The translations under genes and the position numbers were made by a program. A DNA stretch of 64,000 nt from Dactylellina haptotyla (Eukaryota; Ascomycota; Orbiliomycetes; Orbiliales; Orbiliaceae): NCBI GenBank assembly GCA_031310005.1, contig CM062381.1:1488001-1552000 (forward strand). Direction: 5' to 3'. The first letter of the stretch is position 1, and every line of letters starts with the position of its first letter. The notes under the pieces are model-generated. The model saw only the letters and a list, made by a program, of their open reading frames with translations. It did not search any database and had not been told where the DNA came from. Of the stretch, positions 1 through 12,435 are shown in pieces.

Positions 1-1134
1 GAGAAGTTGGGTCTAGGAGGGAGACCCGGGATATTCGGTCTTGCGGGAAGACCAGGAATATTTTGAGGGGGAGCAATAGTCGTAGGCTGAGACGGAGCCT
101 GGACCTGAGGCGGTGGGTGGAAGGGCGCCTGTGCTTGCGCCGGTGGGGCGTGATAAGGTGATTGCGCAGGAGGAGGATACGACTGAGGTGGCTGCTGGGG
201 CGGATATCCACCGTATGGGGGTTGATTTTGCGGTTGCGGAGGCTGATATCCACCGTAACCAGGTGATGGCGGTGGTGGGAAACCTTGGTACGGTTGTCCT
301 GGCGGCTGGTTATAACCCGGTTGCGCAGGAGGGAAGAAGGGTGGCTGATTCGGTTGAGCGTAGGGAGCCGGTGGGGTGGGATATTGCGGTGTCGGCGGCA
401 TACCATACTGCTGGGGTGGCTGCTGGAATGGCTGCGGGCTCGCTGATGGTGGAGCATTGTATGCATTCGGAGGATACGCCGGGCTCATAACCGACGGAAG
501 TTGTGCTGGGCTCGCGTTTCCGCCAGTATCCTGAGCGCTGGTCGGGCTTTGGCTGCCCGTCCCGACGGGAGGAGCACCGCCAGATTGAGCCGCCTTATGT
601 GCTGCCAATCTCTTCATGATCTCTTCCGGATCAACAGAGTCTACTTTAATCTTCTTCTTGGCGGCCCCTTCCTGTCCGAGGGGGGGAAGGCCCTGGGCGG
701 CTCGTCGCTCGGTCTCCTTCTGGTGGATCTGAGCCATAACCCGCGTGTGATGCGCCTGTAAGATATCCTCAGGAATACCTTCCATACCAAAAATCTCGAT
801 ATCGGTGGACTCACGCCCTGTAATCGCATTTTTTACTTCTTTCAAGGTCTCCTTGTGAACCTGCGTCATATGTACCGCCAGACCTAAAGTTTTCCGCAAC
901 GGAGATATTAGTCACGTTTTCGAAAGACCGTTGCTAGCTTGTTTGAAGCGGCAAGAACTTACCTCCTGCGGTGTTCAACGGCTTTCTACACCGTTCGCAT
1001 TTGAAGTGCTTGGCTTTCTGGTGGGAGTGCAAGATTTTAACGTCATCGAAGTCTCGCTCGCAGTAGTAGCACCACGGACGCGCAAGTTGCTCCTGCGCGT
1101 CGTCTTTGTGGGAGCGCTTCTTTCGGGAAACCAT
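1..1134 (-). CDS. BuGZ/ZNF207-like C2H2 zinc-finger protein, 3' part outside the window
   Basis: Two exons, 1134-963 and 883 to beyond position 1; the intron (962-884) has a GTAAGT donor and an AG acceptor, and the join restores frame. The N-terminus is basic (RKKRSHK) and carries two closely spaced zinc fingers, with Cys22/Cys25/His38/His43 and Cys46/Cys49/His62/His67. These are followed by [11 protein letters not shown] and a segment reading [12 protein letters not shown]. That layout is diagnostic of the BuGZ/ZNF207 family, which binds spindle microtubules and Bub3 and also spliceosome components in animals. The remainder is Pro/Gln/Tyr-rich low complexity with PGLPARPN-type repeats; about 351 codons are visible with no stop. 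Family membership is clear. The role in this fungus (spindle, splicing or both) is inferred from animals. Confidence 0.88.
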
Positions 1135-2272
1135 GGTGAACCGAGGGTATGCCAGTTACAAAGTGCCTGTATCTGCCCGATATCGATGAATCTGAGTGCG
1201 GCGACTGCGTGGTGGGCGCTGGTGGTCGTGGTCGTGGTCGTGGTGATGGTATCTGCGATGGGAGGAGAGTCGAGGGCTGATGATGAGGAAGAAGGAACAA
1301 TGGGAAGGGGCGGGCAACAAATCTCAACTGGGCTACTCGCCACAGAAAAACGCACAAAAGGCAGGCAAGCGAGGCTTAGCAGGCTAATAAATGAAACCCA
1401 GGCAAGCGAAAATCTTCAACCTGGTTTTCTTCATTCACATCAAACATATCGCTCGCTCTTTGGCCTCCTCGATGGCCGTCGACTGTACATAGAATCGTCC
1501 AATGGATAAATCAAATCCCCGTTTAATCGCTCCGTTAGGTTTCCAAATCGCTTTCCGTGACAATCTTCGTTTCGCATTGGCCCAACCATCCGTCTCTGCT
1601 CATCTCCTCGACGGGCTCCACAGACTTCGCAACCTTTCTCGCCCTTCGCGTCTTGCGTACGAGAACCGGTTTGGATGGCACTTTGGGCACTGGAGAATTC
1701 CCTTCCGGGGGGGTTCTTCATTGATATATATTTATATATCAGAATCCACTATGCTATATCAAAAATCACCTGTCTGGACCTTCATAGTACACTTCTGTTC
1801 TCGAACTCCCCGTCCTGATCTCTTCCGAGATTGGAATTCACGGGATTAGTGTCTCCTTGCGTTCTACATTTTCTTAAAGTACAAAAACCTACATACCATG
1901 ACCCGAACCTAGTGAATAAGCTCAACCGAACAGTGATACCCGCAATCGTTTCGAAATACCATTCTTGCTCCCCCGCCTGTATTTTTCGCCACGATGCAAA
2001 CCCCTCCATCCGCATACCACATATATAAATGGAAACGCCCATTCGCAAGTACAGCCATGTTTAATAAAACGCCCATATCCCTTAAAGCTCCTCTATAATA
2101 CTCGTCTGATTTCAAACGATTGGTACATGCTATCATAAATGAAAACGAGAACAATTAAAATAAATATGGTAGTCAAAGCCATGTCATAAATCATCGAGAG
2201 AAAAAAAGAAGAAAAAAAAGAACGAAACCAATTTCAAATGCCTGCCGTCTAATCTGGTAATTTAAATAATTT
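1135..2272. other. Intergenic region with a (GTGGTC)n tract
   Basis: This separates the 5' end of the zinc-finger gene from the 3' end of the hydrolase-phosphatase gene, both on the minus strand, so it should hold the promoter of the former and the 3' flank of the latter. A short GGTCGT/GTGGTC microsatellite lies at about 1217-1246 and a purine-rich tract at about 2195-2225. The ORFs here are short and out of any recognisable frame. I see no gene. Confidence 0.6.
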
Positions 2273-4365
2273 TTAGAAAGTCGGAGCACGTATGATCCCA
2301 TCTGGTCCGCTATCATATCTCACAAATAGCTCGTCGATGAAGTGGTGGTGTCGGATACCAGGGTAGCGCGCTTCCTTGAATGCATCGATAGCCTCTTGGA
2401 CTCCGTATCCCAACTTTTCAATCAAGTAGGAGCAAATGAACAAGCCTGTACGGTTGAAACCGTAGTGGCAATGAACGGCGATGAGTCCGGAAGTTGGGTT
2501 TGGTGGTAGAGGGTGTTCAGCGAGGATGGCGTCGATGAGCTCAATGAAATGGGACACTTGATCAAGAGTAGGCGGCAGCTTGGATTTGGTCGAGACTGAT
2601 ACCAAAAACGGGTTAGATACAATATAATCTGAAGGGATAAATTGTTGACTTACACTTATGATATGTAATATGGGAACCTTGAAAAGAAGAAGGAATATAA
2701 GGAGGGTCTTCGTAAGATATGTCAACAATGTGCGCGACATCAGGGTTGGCTTCAATAAAGGCCTGGGGGTTATGGATCGGATCGTTCTGGCGTAATGTCT
2801 GCGCATTCCGTTAACAATCTGGCTGAGCCGAGCAGGAACAAAAAGACATCTAGTGCATACCTTCATAGCTTTGAACATTGATGTACCAATTTTCCCACTG
2901 ACGCTGCTCGTCATCATCCACTTCTTCTCATTCTTCAAGATCCACTTGCCCTCCTTTAAACTCTCCAACTGCCAGGCAAGGCTCAACTGTTCGCTAACGA
3001 ATCTCGTGAAGAATTCCGCGACGACATGACACACATGATGATACTTTTCATAGAGAACCCCATGACCGGCATCGGGTAACTCCACCTGCTTGAATTTACT
3101 CTTCCTCTCTTGGGACAAGGACGAAAAATACGAGGCGATAGTGTCTGCGTTTGAGGGAGGCGTAGCATGGTCATGCTGAGCCGTAATGAGCAGGATCGGG
3201 CAGCGAACGTTCTGCCATACTTCAGGCGAAGGCGTGACAAATCCCTTGAGCACCCTCAAGGCGGTTGGCGTTCGCGATCTCTCGTTAATCAGCAATTGAT
3301 ACTCGCGTATCGACTTTGGAGACGAGGGCGATACGAATCGCTTAACGGAGGGCGAGTCCACACCACCTCGTCGATCAATGAATCTATACGTATCAAAGAC
3401 AAATCGTGGCAGGCTGGTGATTATGTCCCGCTGTTTCTTCTCCTGGTCTGATAATTGTGCCTTTGGGCAGATTCCTACGTATCCAATGCATCTTTCAGCG
3501 AGATCAGGGTTCCCGCTCCCCAGGAGCGTGGCGAGCACAGAGCAGCCCATGGAGTGTCCTACAACGATAAACTGCTGCTCCGGGTCAAGATAACGCTCTG
3601 CAATTACGCCGACCAGCTCTGCAAATGCCGCCGTGGAATATGCCTCCCAGTCCTTGGGGAGCATCTCGGAACCTCCGCATCCCGGAAGGTCGATGGAGAG
3701 CACATGCGAAACGTTGACGAAATACTCGAGAAGGTACTGGAACTGCCCGATCTGTCCCCCGAGCCCGTGTAGGAAGACTATCAGCGGTAGGTTTGGTGGT
3801 AATTTCGCAGCCTTTTTGTGAAGATGGTGATATATACGGATGGACGGGTAGGTATGTTTGGTGGTCTTGAATGACTCGAGGTGGGTGTTATCAATTATAT
3901 GTTGAGTATCAACGGTCTTCGGTGCTGATGAAAGAAAGGCTATATTAGCTCTATCACTCAATAAGCGAATGTGGTGATACCGTAGGTAATCTGAAAACAG
4001 ATGGAAGGCATACTGATTATTCTACCATCAAACTTCTCGTCCTTGAGCGGTTTGCTGGTAGCCCAGCGTATTACAGGCCCGATCCCACATAGCGCGGCGA
4101 TAGTCATGATGAGTATCCGCTGCTGGTTGATCCAATCTGTGGAAAGGTTGAGACGGAGAACAGTAGCGAACCGGGAAACCAACGATGACGCCTGGTCCTT
4201 TATGACGACACCGAGTTTTGGGACTACGCCCGCGAGGACTCCATTCGAGGCGAGAGCGGGCAGCGCGAATACCGTGAGAAGTAAGACAACGCCGGTAAAA
4301 CTACAGGATCGGAGAGGACGGGGGAAAAGAGGAGACCAAAAGGAGAAAAGATTCCAAAAGGCCAT
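2273..4365 (-). CDS. Membrane-anchored alpha/beta hydrolase fused to a CX5R cysteine phosphatase
   Basis: Model of 627 aa in four exons: 4365-4014, 3924-2861, 2798-2654, 2595-2273. The 89-nt first intron has a GCTAAT branch site and joins an ATG-started N-terminal exon to the hydrolase; without it the hydrolase frame has no ATG. Residues about 20-45 and 84-103 are hydrophobic and probably membrane segments. The hydrolase has an HGLGG oxyanion loop (about 170), nucleophile elbow GHSMG (Ser about 242), Asp about 369 in AQHDH and His about 405 in DAGHG, a complete triad. The C-terminus holds HCHYGFNRTG with Cys about 563 and Arg about 569. This CX5R signature is most like the RNA 5'-triphosphatase/PIR1 branch of dual-specificity phosphatases. 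Substrates are unknown: lipid ester, phospho-protein or RNA phosphatase activity would each be inference. Confidence 0.85.
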
Positions 4366-6408
4366 CGCTGCGGTGGGAAGTACGGAAAGTTATATATAAA
4401 ACTGGAGGCTTTTCTGGTTTCTCGATCTCGGGACTGTGACCGCCCTGGAACCACCCGGGTGCTGCAGCCAGCCAGTTACACCAGCCACATTGCTGCACGT
4501 ATGTACGTGCTCTACTGTGCTTGGGCAAAGGGACGGGTATGGGTATGCGGGTTCATTACTCTGCACCTCCCTTGGAATTTGGGAACGACGACGTTGGTGG
4601 TGGTGGTGGTGGTAATGTGATAGCGGCGGTGGTAATACGGGCGGGCAATGGAGAAGAGCAGAAAAAGAAACGTGGGCCGATTGTTGGTTCAAAGACACAC
4701 CCAACCACGCCAAACCTCAGGCAACCGGCCGGACCGTGGCCCAAGGGACGCCTACCATTCGACCGTTGCGGATGGATCTGAATGGATATCAAACGAGCCA
4801 AAAAGCCCGCTCCGGTTAGTTGGGTATATTAAGTCGAATCAGGAGATTATTACGGTTGTTATTATCACCAAATGCATATCTCTTCAACCCAATCCGCTCT
4901 CGCGCACCTTGCACCTGGTACCGCGTAGTGCAATCTTCGGGGACTAAATTCGCGGCAGAATGCAAGGGACAACGTCGAGGCAACAAGCCCTGGAACCAGC
5001 TATCCTTTCCAGCTTTCCAGGCTGCCCGACCTCAACTGAAGAGCAGCACGCCATGCAGGGCGGGATATCGCTTTCAGTCGGCAATTTCTTTGTTGATTTC
5101 AGGTTTCTTCCCCTCTGCGATCATCCGCCTGGTTGTGAGCGAGAGGGAATATATCGGCATCTCCAAGCCCGGCCGGGCATGCAACAAGCCGGCTGAGGTG
5201 GACGATAATTCTCGAATGCCCGCTGATGAGAGGTAGATTATTTGGACGTGTCAGAATCGAAGCTTGAACCACGTGCTCCACCAGGATACTCTTTTCGGCT
5301 GTGGTATTTCGCTGCTCGTTCGCCTCATTCCAAGAAATTGATCAGATAACCTCGCACAACGGCATTTCAAGGGAAGAAAGGGCCGCAACCGTTGCAAGGT
5401 CTGGGCGATCAACGGGAATTCTAGGGCCCACCTTCTCTTTTGCCAAAATTGCAACAGGCGTTCCCCAGACACGGACGTGGGCCGTACTCTGTCTGCCTGT
5501 ATAAGGTTTAGATATAATAAAAAATCCCAGGTGGCTGGCTGCAGCGTAAGTTGGCATGCGCAGATCTGGGGTAAAAGGGAGCCTCCCACATTCTTTCTGG
5601 AAGGCGTGTGTTTCGACGGATTAACTATGAAGGGAAAGGGGAGAAATAAAATCGGGAGGTCGAAGCTACCGCGAGTCAGCTACGTTTCTTCGAGCAAATA
5701 TAAAAAGCGTCGGCGGACTATCGAAGCCTCGACATAGCACGTTCTATCGGCAAGTGTGCCGACGGGAACTCCGTTACGAGGGCTCGTTACGAATGACAGC
5801 CTGCGTTGTAGCCGAAGAACACAACGTCGGTCCCCCGCACTGCCGCACTTTATAGACATACCTGAAGTATACTGGTATAAAACCTACGTGGAGGTCCGTC
5901 GACGGGGGCCAATGAGAAGGAACCGATTGACAATTTTCGCCCTCCACCCAACCCCATGCCGTGATAAGGTTACGGGCAGCCGCCAATTCGAGACGAGATC
6001 GAGGAAAGCGGGCAGCGTACCTCCTCGTTCGTCGTTTGCTAGAGCAAAGAATGTGCTGCAAACAGCTCAAGTCAGTTAGCTTGAAGTTGCAAATCGAACT
6101 GGCCGGTAAAAAGGGCAGGGTAAATAGCAATTGTACCATGTCTCCATAGGCAGTAGTGTCATGTACGCTGCGATCTGGTTTCCCAAATTCCAATACCCAC
6201 GGCCGGCCGTCGGACTATTCCCATCATCTGTGATTTTCGGAAGAACTATTCTTAACCTTCTTCAACCCTCTCCTCCTTAAGCTTTCGTGCGCACGCGACC
6301 ATTTCTCCTTTGTCTTTTGGATTTCTGCGTTAAATACACCACATTCGTATCGTGCAAGTTACCCCACAGTCCGCCTGGGGATTTTAAACCATCAGCTAGC
6401 GATTGAAA
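4366..6408. other. 2-kb divergent intergenic region
   Basis: This lies between two divergently transcribed genes, so it carries both promoters. A GGT repeat sits at about 4594-4612. The strand just before 6409 is pyrimidine-rich, as fungal promoters often are. ORFs of 60-140 codons occur on both strands, but none shows a recognisable domain or a convincing splice pattern. Confidence 0.55.
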
Positions 6409-8952
6409 ATGGCGGGGATAAGCAGATTCATCGAGTTCAAGGAGATCCCGTTCGGGACGAAACGAGCGGATGGTTCACTCATACTCAATCGATGGTCAGC
6501 GACTGTTACCAACGACCATGAGTTCGCAGCAGCACAGGTTAGAATATATCCGGACGGCCTTTAATTGTAATACGGACTCGCTAACCCATGTTCCCGTGGA
6601 ATCCAGGCCCAGCTATATGCAGCAGGTATCAAGAACGAGCAGGACATGAAGGTCAAGCCGCACATCGGTGAGCAAACGGTTCGAAATTCGGTATTACTCG
6701 CCGCCAATCACCTCCTCATACATGTTTGATACCTAGGAATCTCGCCTGTTTGGTGGGAGGGAAATCCATGCAACATGGTAGGTCCAGTGGCTTGTTGAGG
6801 CTTTGCGCAGACATGGTGCTAATGAAGCAACGATAGCACCGTGAGTTGAATAATGGGTTGTCATGAATAATGGTTTGGATGTCTTACAAGTAGCATAGTT
6901 CTCGATCTCGGGCGAGCTGTTAAGGAATCAATTGAGAAGCAAGGGTGTATCGGCTGGCTATACAGCCCGAACGGAATTTCCGATGCTGTTACCATGGGAC
7001 ACGAAGGTAGTGCCTATCGCCTTACTACCGTAACGAAATAGTCGCTAACTTTATTGTTTCAGGAATGAGATTTTCCCTACCCAGTCGTGACTTAATCGCT
7101 GACAGTATCGAGTCTGCTACATGCGGTCAATTACACGATGGCAATATCTCTATTCCGGGATGCGATAAAAATATGCCTGGGTGTAAGGATTCCAATATTA
7201 TCGTAGTCAGGACTATTATTGAAACAATTCATAGGTATCATGGCAATGGCCCGCCACAATCGCCCCTCTCTATTGATCTATGGTGGCACGATCCTTCCCG
7301 GAAAGAGAACCGAAAGGTTCCCAAAAGGAGCCAATGTTTCCTCCTGCTTCGAGGTTCTTGGTGCATTCCACTATGGCAATGCATCAAAAGAAGAATTGGA
7401 CGGTATGTCGATCGAAATAATACTGATTCATTGGGTTTCCAACGCTAATAGCTATGTAGATGTTACTAGACACGCATGTCCAGGTCCTGGTGGTAAGTTT
7501 AACAACTCTGAATACTCATACCACCATGCTAATTGCGCATATATAGGCTGTCCTGGCATGTTCACAGCGAACACCATGGCCACTGCCATGGAGGTCATGG
7601 GCTTAACACTCCCAGGAAGTAGCAGTATCCCAGCCATGACGTTCAAGATGATCCCAGCTACTACACCTAGTGGTAAACCTACCCAGGAACCTATCATTGA
7701 ACCGGCGAAAATGCGCGAATGCGAGAAGGCTGCCAGCGCCCTTATAGTCTGTATGGAAAAGAATATTCGTCCGCGAGATCTCATCACCAAGCGAAGTTTC
7801 GAAAACGCCCTTGTCATGACCATGGTTCTTGGAGGTAGCACAAACGCCGCCTTGCACTTCCTTGCCATGGCGCACGCTGCCGATATCCCCGACTTCTCTC
7901 TCAAAGACTTCCAAAGAGTCAGCGACAAGACGCCATATATCGCAAATCTCAAACCAAGCGGAATGTACTACATGTCAGGTGAGTTGGTTTACTAGATCCT
8001 TATCATATTTTAAGTACTGATAAGAGCCACCAGATCTTTATGAAATTGGTGGTACCCCGGCTGTAACTAGGCTTCTTATCGAAGCGAAGCTCATGGACGG
8101 TGATATCATGACCGTTACTGGTAAAACCCTCAAGGAAAATGTTGCAAACGCCCCGGTCATCGATTTCACCTCAACGGACGTCCTGCGCCCGCTATCCAAC
8201 CCGTTGAAGGCAACTGGCCACCTCCGTGTTCTCTTTGGCAATCTCGCGCCAGGCGGTGCGGTTGCCAAGATCACTGGTAAGGAAGGAACACATTTCCAAG
8301 GCAGAGCCAGGGTCTTTGACTCTGAAGAATCGGCGACCGCTGCTTTGAATTCCGGAAAGCTCAATCCGAACGAGTCCACCGTCCTAGTTGTTCGATATGA
8401 AGGACCGAAGGGAGGCCCTGGAATGGTATGCCAACCCGACAATAAAATCTTCGTACTTTTTACTAATTCAGAGGACGAATGTAGCCGGAACAACTTAAAT
8501 CTTCTGGTGCACTGATCGGAGCAGGTCTCAAGCAGGTTGCCTTGATCACCGACGGACGTTACTCCGGTGCTTCTCACGGCTTTAGTGAGTAACTATCCGT
8601 ATTGGTTTATTAAGCCTAGTTGCTAACTTTGCATGTTAAACAGTCGTCGGCCATATTGTCCCAGAGGCCCAAACTGGTGGCCCCATTGCCATTGTCAGAG
8701 GTAAGGCTATTGCGTTTATTTTGAAACAAAAACTTCTTCTAACTAAGTTGTGTTTCCATAGACGGCGACATGATCACCATCGACGCCGTAGCAAACACTA
8801 TCAACATGCATGTCAGCGACGAAGAAATCAAGGCGCGGCTGGCTGAATGGAAAGCCCCTCCATTGAAGGTCAACCGAGGGCATTTGGCGAAATACGCGCG
8901 ACTCGTCTCCGATGCTAGTCGCGGAGCGGTTCTCGATGCCTTCGACGATTAA
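6409..8952 (+). CDS. Dihydroxy-acid dehydratase (IlvD/Edd family) paralogue, probably cytosolic
   Basis: Model of 611 aa in 13 exons: 6409-6537, 6607-6667, 6737-6777, 6837-6840, 6899-7006, 7063-7182, 7235-7402, 7460-7492, 7547-7978, 8034-8425, 8485-8584, 8644-8700, 8762-8952. All junctions are GT-AG and keep frame. Family motifs are [28 protein letters not shown] and [10 protein letters not shown]. The family dehydrates dihydroxy acids with a Fe-S cluster; candidate ligand cysteines lie in [14 protein letters not shown] and GGCPGMF. In the canonical enzyme the last motif is usually GACGGMYTANTM. The start [10 protein letters not shown] shows no mitochondrial transit peptide, unlike the branched-chain enzyme Ilv3. 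Aspergillus has several such paralogues and not all serve valine/isoleucine synthesis, so a sugar-acid or other polyol-acid substrate is possible. Exon 4 is only CACC, needed to encode the His of NPCNMH. Confidence 0.88.
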
Positions 8953-11076
8953 ATGGACATACTCTTCAAATCAGTTTGTAGTAACTGGGAAATGTTGTAT
9001 TTCTTTCTTTTCCTCACGTTTCATGACTTTATGATTCTAGATGGATTTAGCATGGTGAACTGGTGCGAGGTAGACGAGAAATAGAAATCTAGGTGAATAA
9101 TGGGATGGCAAATAATTTTACCCGCAGAGGTCAATTTCCCGTGCGTAGGATTTCACACTCGTAGAGAACAATCTACAAACTGCAAAACTGACCAGAGAAA
9201 TGTAGAAAGATGCTGATCGAATTAAGTATATATTGCTGGTGACTTCAGCGCTATGCCCGCCGCTAATACAGCCTTCGCAGCGCACACGGCCGTAAATACT
9301 GATCGCAAACATGTCTAATATACCAACAAGATGCCCATTCTGGCTTCGCAAAAAGGAACCGTACGAGAACTCAAGTTGGCATTTGGGCGGCGTTTAGATC
9401 TCTCCTTTTCTTCCCCTTTGAAATTTAGAATCGTGTCTTTTATTTTCTAACGTTAATCCGGGTTATTCATCGTTAGTGTAACGCTGAAACCTTGTCTCGT
9501 ACCTAGGTACCCGAGACCCGCGTTCTAACATCCTTGAAATGAATAAATTCTAGATGACCAATTTAGATCGAGGCTTCCTAATTTCGGAGCCTTGTGATTA
9601 GACCATCCAAGTTTGATAGAATTCTTTCCGTCAACCTTCTTAGCCCCGTAGACCTATAACTTCGAAAGTGATATCATAAGTCCAGAATAAGTTAATTTTA
9701 GAACCGGCCCACGATTGCCAACACTAATCTAGGCTCATGGAAGTTCCCCGCCCGCGCCATAGGTAGAAGACTGACCCACCGTTTGGTTTAGCTTAGTCGG
9801 AACTCGCCAACAAAAGCAGGCAAACAAGATGCAATCGCTTACCCTGGCCGTTATCTGGGCGTTAGGCCCGAAATATTCATGCAACCTAAATGACGAGATA
9901 TTTGACAGGTGAACATGAGCAAGCAGATGAGTGAGTCTGTTTCTGCCATCTTTTAGCGGATACTGATTCAACCGCAATACTTATGCTCCATTATTTTTCC
10001 TGAAGGGGATCGACTCGGTCGGTCGGGATAATATAAGAAGCCATGATCAGGTGAAGGATCATTTAGCCCCATCGATGGCCATCCAACGATGGGCAGTTTT
10101 TGGAGAAAGATGGTTCCAAGAAGCAACTATCGATTGCGCGGCGCAGGAAACTTTGGGCGAGTTTGAAGGATCACAGGCAAGAGTTTCCGAGAAAGGGTCC
10201 AAAGTGCGATGAAGCGGCCGAGCCACTCGGTCGAATTCTGCTTGACGTAGTCGACCTTGCATTCGCCCGTCACGCGGTTGATGTCTGCGGCTGAGGAGAT
10301 GGGTGAAGGTGATCTCCACACCACCCTGTTGCCCCCCTTGATTCTTCCCTGGAAGATCGAGCTAACGTTATGAGCCTCCACAGCACACCAATTGCTTGAC
10401 TGGCTCGATCGCAAGGCTCAAAAATGCAGAACGACAAGGGTGCAATGACAAATTTGCACAACGGGCCATGCAGACTCCAAAACTATTCCGCCCACCAATA
10501 TTTTTGAACTAGAAGAAAAGAAAACTTTATACGAGAGGACTCGTATCTGAGCGCTGGAACTATGTGAAACAGCGGCGGCCCAAAGCATCGCGGGTGAGTT
10601 ATTGATACACTTAGTCACCCAGTGCATCATTACCGTTTTCAAAAGTTCCGACTCAACGCATTCGCTAGGGAAATGACATTAGGTAACCAACGGATGAATT
10701 TCTGGGAGACTTGAGAGGCTTAGAAAGTCTACCTAAGTCCGCTTGACCTTGGCGCACGCAAAAAAGGCACAGCAGAAAGAAAGCTAGGTCAAGGTACCCA
10801 CTCTGCTTCCAAGCTACCTGCGGGTCTTTCCCCAAGCGGGATAGATCCAGGTTGCAAGGAATGGTCCTTTAATTCGGCGAGCGTAGATATATATATTTGA
10901 GGGGTGGCTGTCGCACGGAAGCAAAAAGTGAAAGTGCTATGATCGCACCGTAAAGTTCTTCTCTTGAATAGTTTACCTACCATATCGACCCGCGGATCGG
11001 AAATTATCGATTTTTGCGACTTTTCTCATTCTATTACGCAAGAATACGCAGAGGAATAGGAGACTCTAAACCCAAG
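8953..11076. other. 2.1-kb intergenic region
   Basis: This is the 3' flank of the dehydratase gene followed by the promoter of the seven-span membrane protein. No gene, tRNA or repeat is recognisable. ORFs are below about 95 codons and mostly lack an ATG start. Confidence 0.55.
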
Positions 11077-12435
11077 ATGGCACCTCGACGAGGCGGAAGC
11101 AGCAGTGGAGGGTCTGGATCTGTCAACAATCAATGCAGCGATTATGGCGCATTTGGAACCGACTACAAAAAAGCTCAAATCGGGTTGATGGGAGGTTTCC
11201 TATTTCTCTTTTTAGTATTGGCATATTGCACAGCTAGTCGATCCGGAAAGCGCAAGAAGAGCCACCAAACAAAGTCGATTCTGCGGTGGTACCAATACGG
11301 TCTCGCTTTGTTCTTGATTTTGGCGTAAGTGAAGCTCAAAATCATTGACAATCGGATCAAAACTAATTTAATTTTTTTTCCCCCCTATCCAGCTGGTTTA
11401 TTATGCTTATCGTCCGATATTCGTTGATTGAGTGTGGCGTTCTTTACGGGTACGGCGAAGATTCGACCGCTATCGGCTTTGCGACTTTCGTTGTGAATAA
11501 TGTCGCCGAACTATTCATGCTTGGACTCATTCTTTTCGTTATCAACCTGAGAATACTCGAGCTGGCCGGATCGACTAGTATTCGAAGAGTTTTGCACATT
11601 CTAGGCGCGATATTTTTCGCAATCGTCTGCATCATCTGGGCCGCGTACATCATCTTGTACGGCTTGATTAGCTACGATGTCGGGAGATCAACTACTAGGA
11701 GCTCGTTACTGGCGTATTCACGTCTTGTGCAAGCTTATGTGGTCATCTGGCTGCTCCTAGCTATTTTCGCAGTCGTTGGTTCGGTATTTGCCTGGATCAG
11801 ATTGGCTAGAAAACCGGAACGAAAGAAGGTGTGTAACCGTTCTCTTAAATTCAAAACGTAGATTGCTAACGCTTGTTTCACAGGGAATCACTGGATGGAT
11901 CCCAGTCATGATAATTTGTCTCCTCGGATACGCCTTCTACAATGTCGTCGTTGTCTTCTTGGCGTACTACGATTCTTCCTATGGCAACGACCGTATCGGC
12001 GATCTCGCCGGCTATGGCGTTTCCCTTCTCTTCTTCTTCGGCGTCTTCTTTGCCATCTTTATGATTTCCCGCGCTCCCGGCTGGGATTGGCTCGGTTCGG
12101 AGGGACCCGCCATGCAGGATGCCTATACATTCTCGACAACCACAAATATGCAACCGACTGGATACGGCCAAACAGCCTATGACCCAATGAACGACCCGAG
12201 CAAGCGGATGAGCCATGCTTCTCACATGTCACCTTCCTCTCCGGCGCCTCCTTACGGCAACACAATGCCGTATAGCGGAAACGGTGTCTACGAGCCGCAG
12301 GGACAGACATACTCCAGCGGAAACTGGGGATCCGGAGGTTACTCCCAGGTTCATCAGATGCCAACGGCATATAATGCGCCAATGGGGGCAGCTAGCAGAG
12401 ATGCCGAGCACAACGAACTCACCGGAAGGCGATAG
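11077..12435 (+). CDS. Seven-transmembrane fungal protein with a Ser/Pro/Gly-rich C-terminal tail
   Basis: Model of 411 aa in three exons: 11077-11324, 11393-11828, 11884-12435; the second intron has a GCTAAC branch site. The chosen ATG has a good context (CCAAGATGG). After a short Gly/Ser-rich, basic N-terminus there are seven hydrophobic stretches of 20-26 residues, including GFLFLFLVLAYCTA, GLALFLILAWFIMLIV, LFMLGLILFVI, ILGAIFFAIVCIIW, WLLLAIFAVVGSVF, MIICLLGYAFYNVVVV and VSLLFFFGVFFAIFMI. A cytosolic-type tail of about 110 residues rich in Ser, Pro, Gly and Tyr follows (SPSSPAPPYG). I do not recognise the family. Seven spans plus a low-complexity tail resemble receptor-like proteins, but there is no CFEM domain and no clear RTA1 or PTH11 signature. 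Function unknown. Confidence 0.85.

Noticed and set aside
113-490. 125-codon plus-strand ORF
   Set aside because: It is the antisense shadow of the Pro-rich tail of the BuGZ-like gene.
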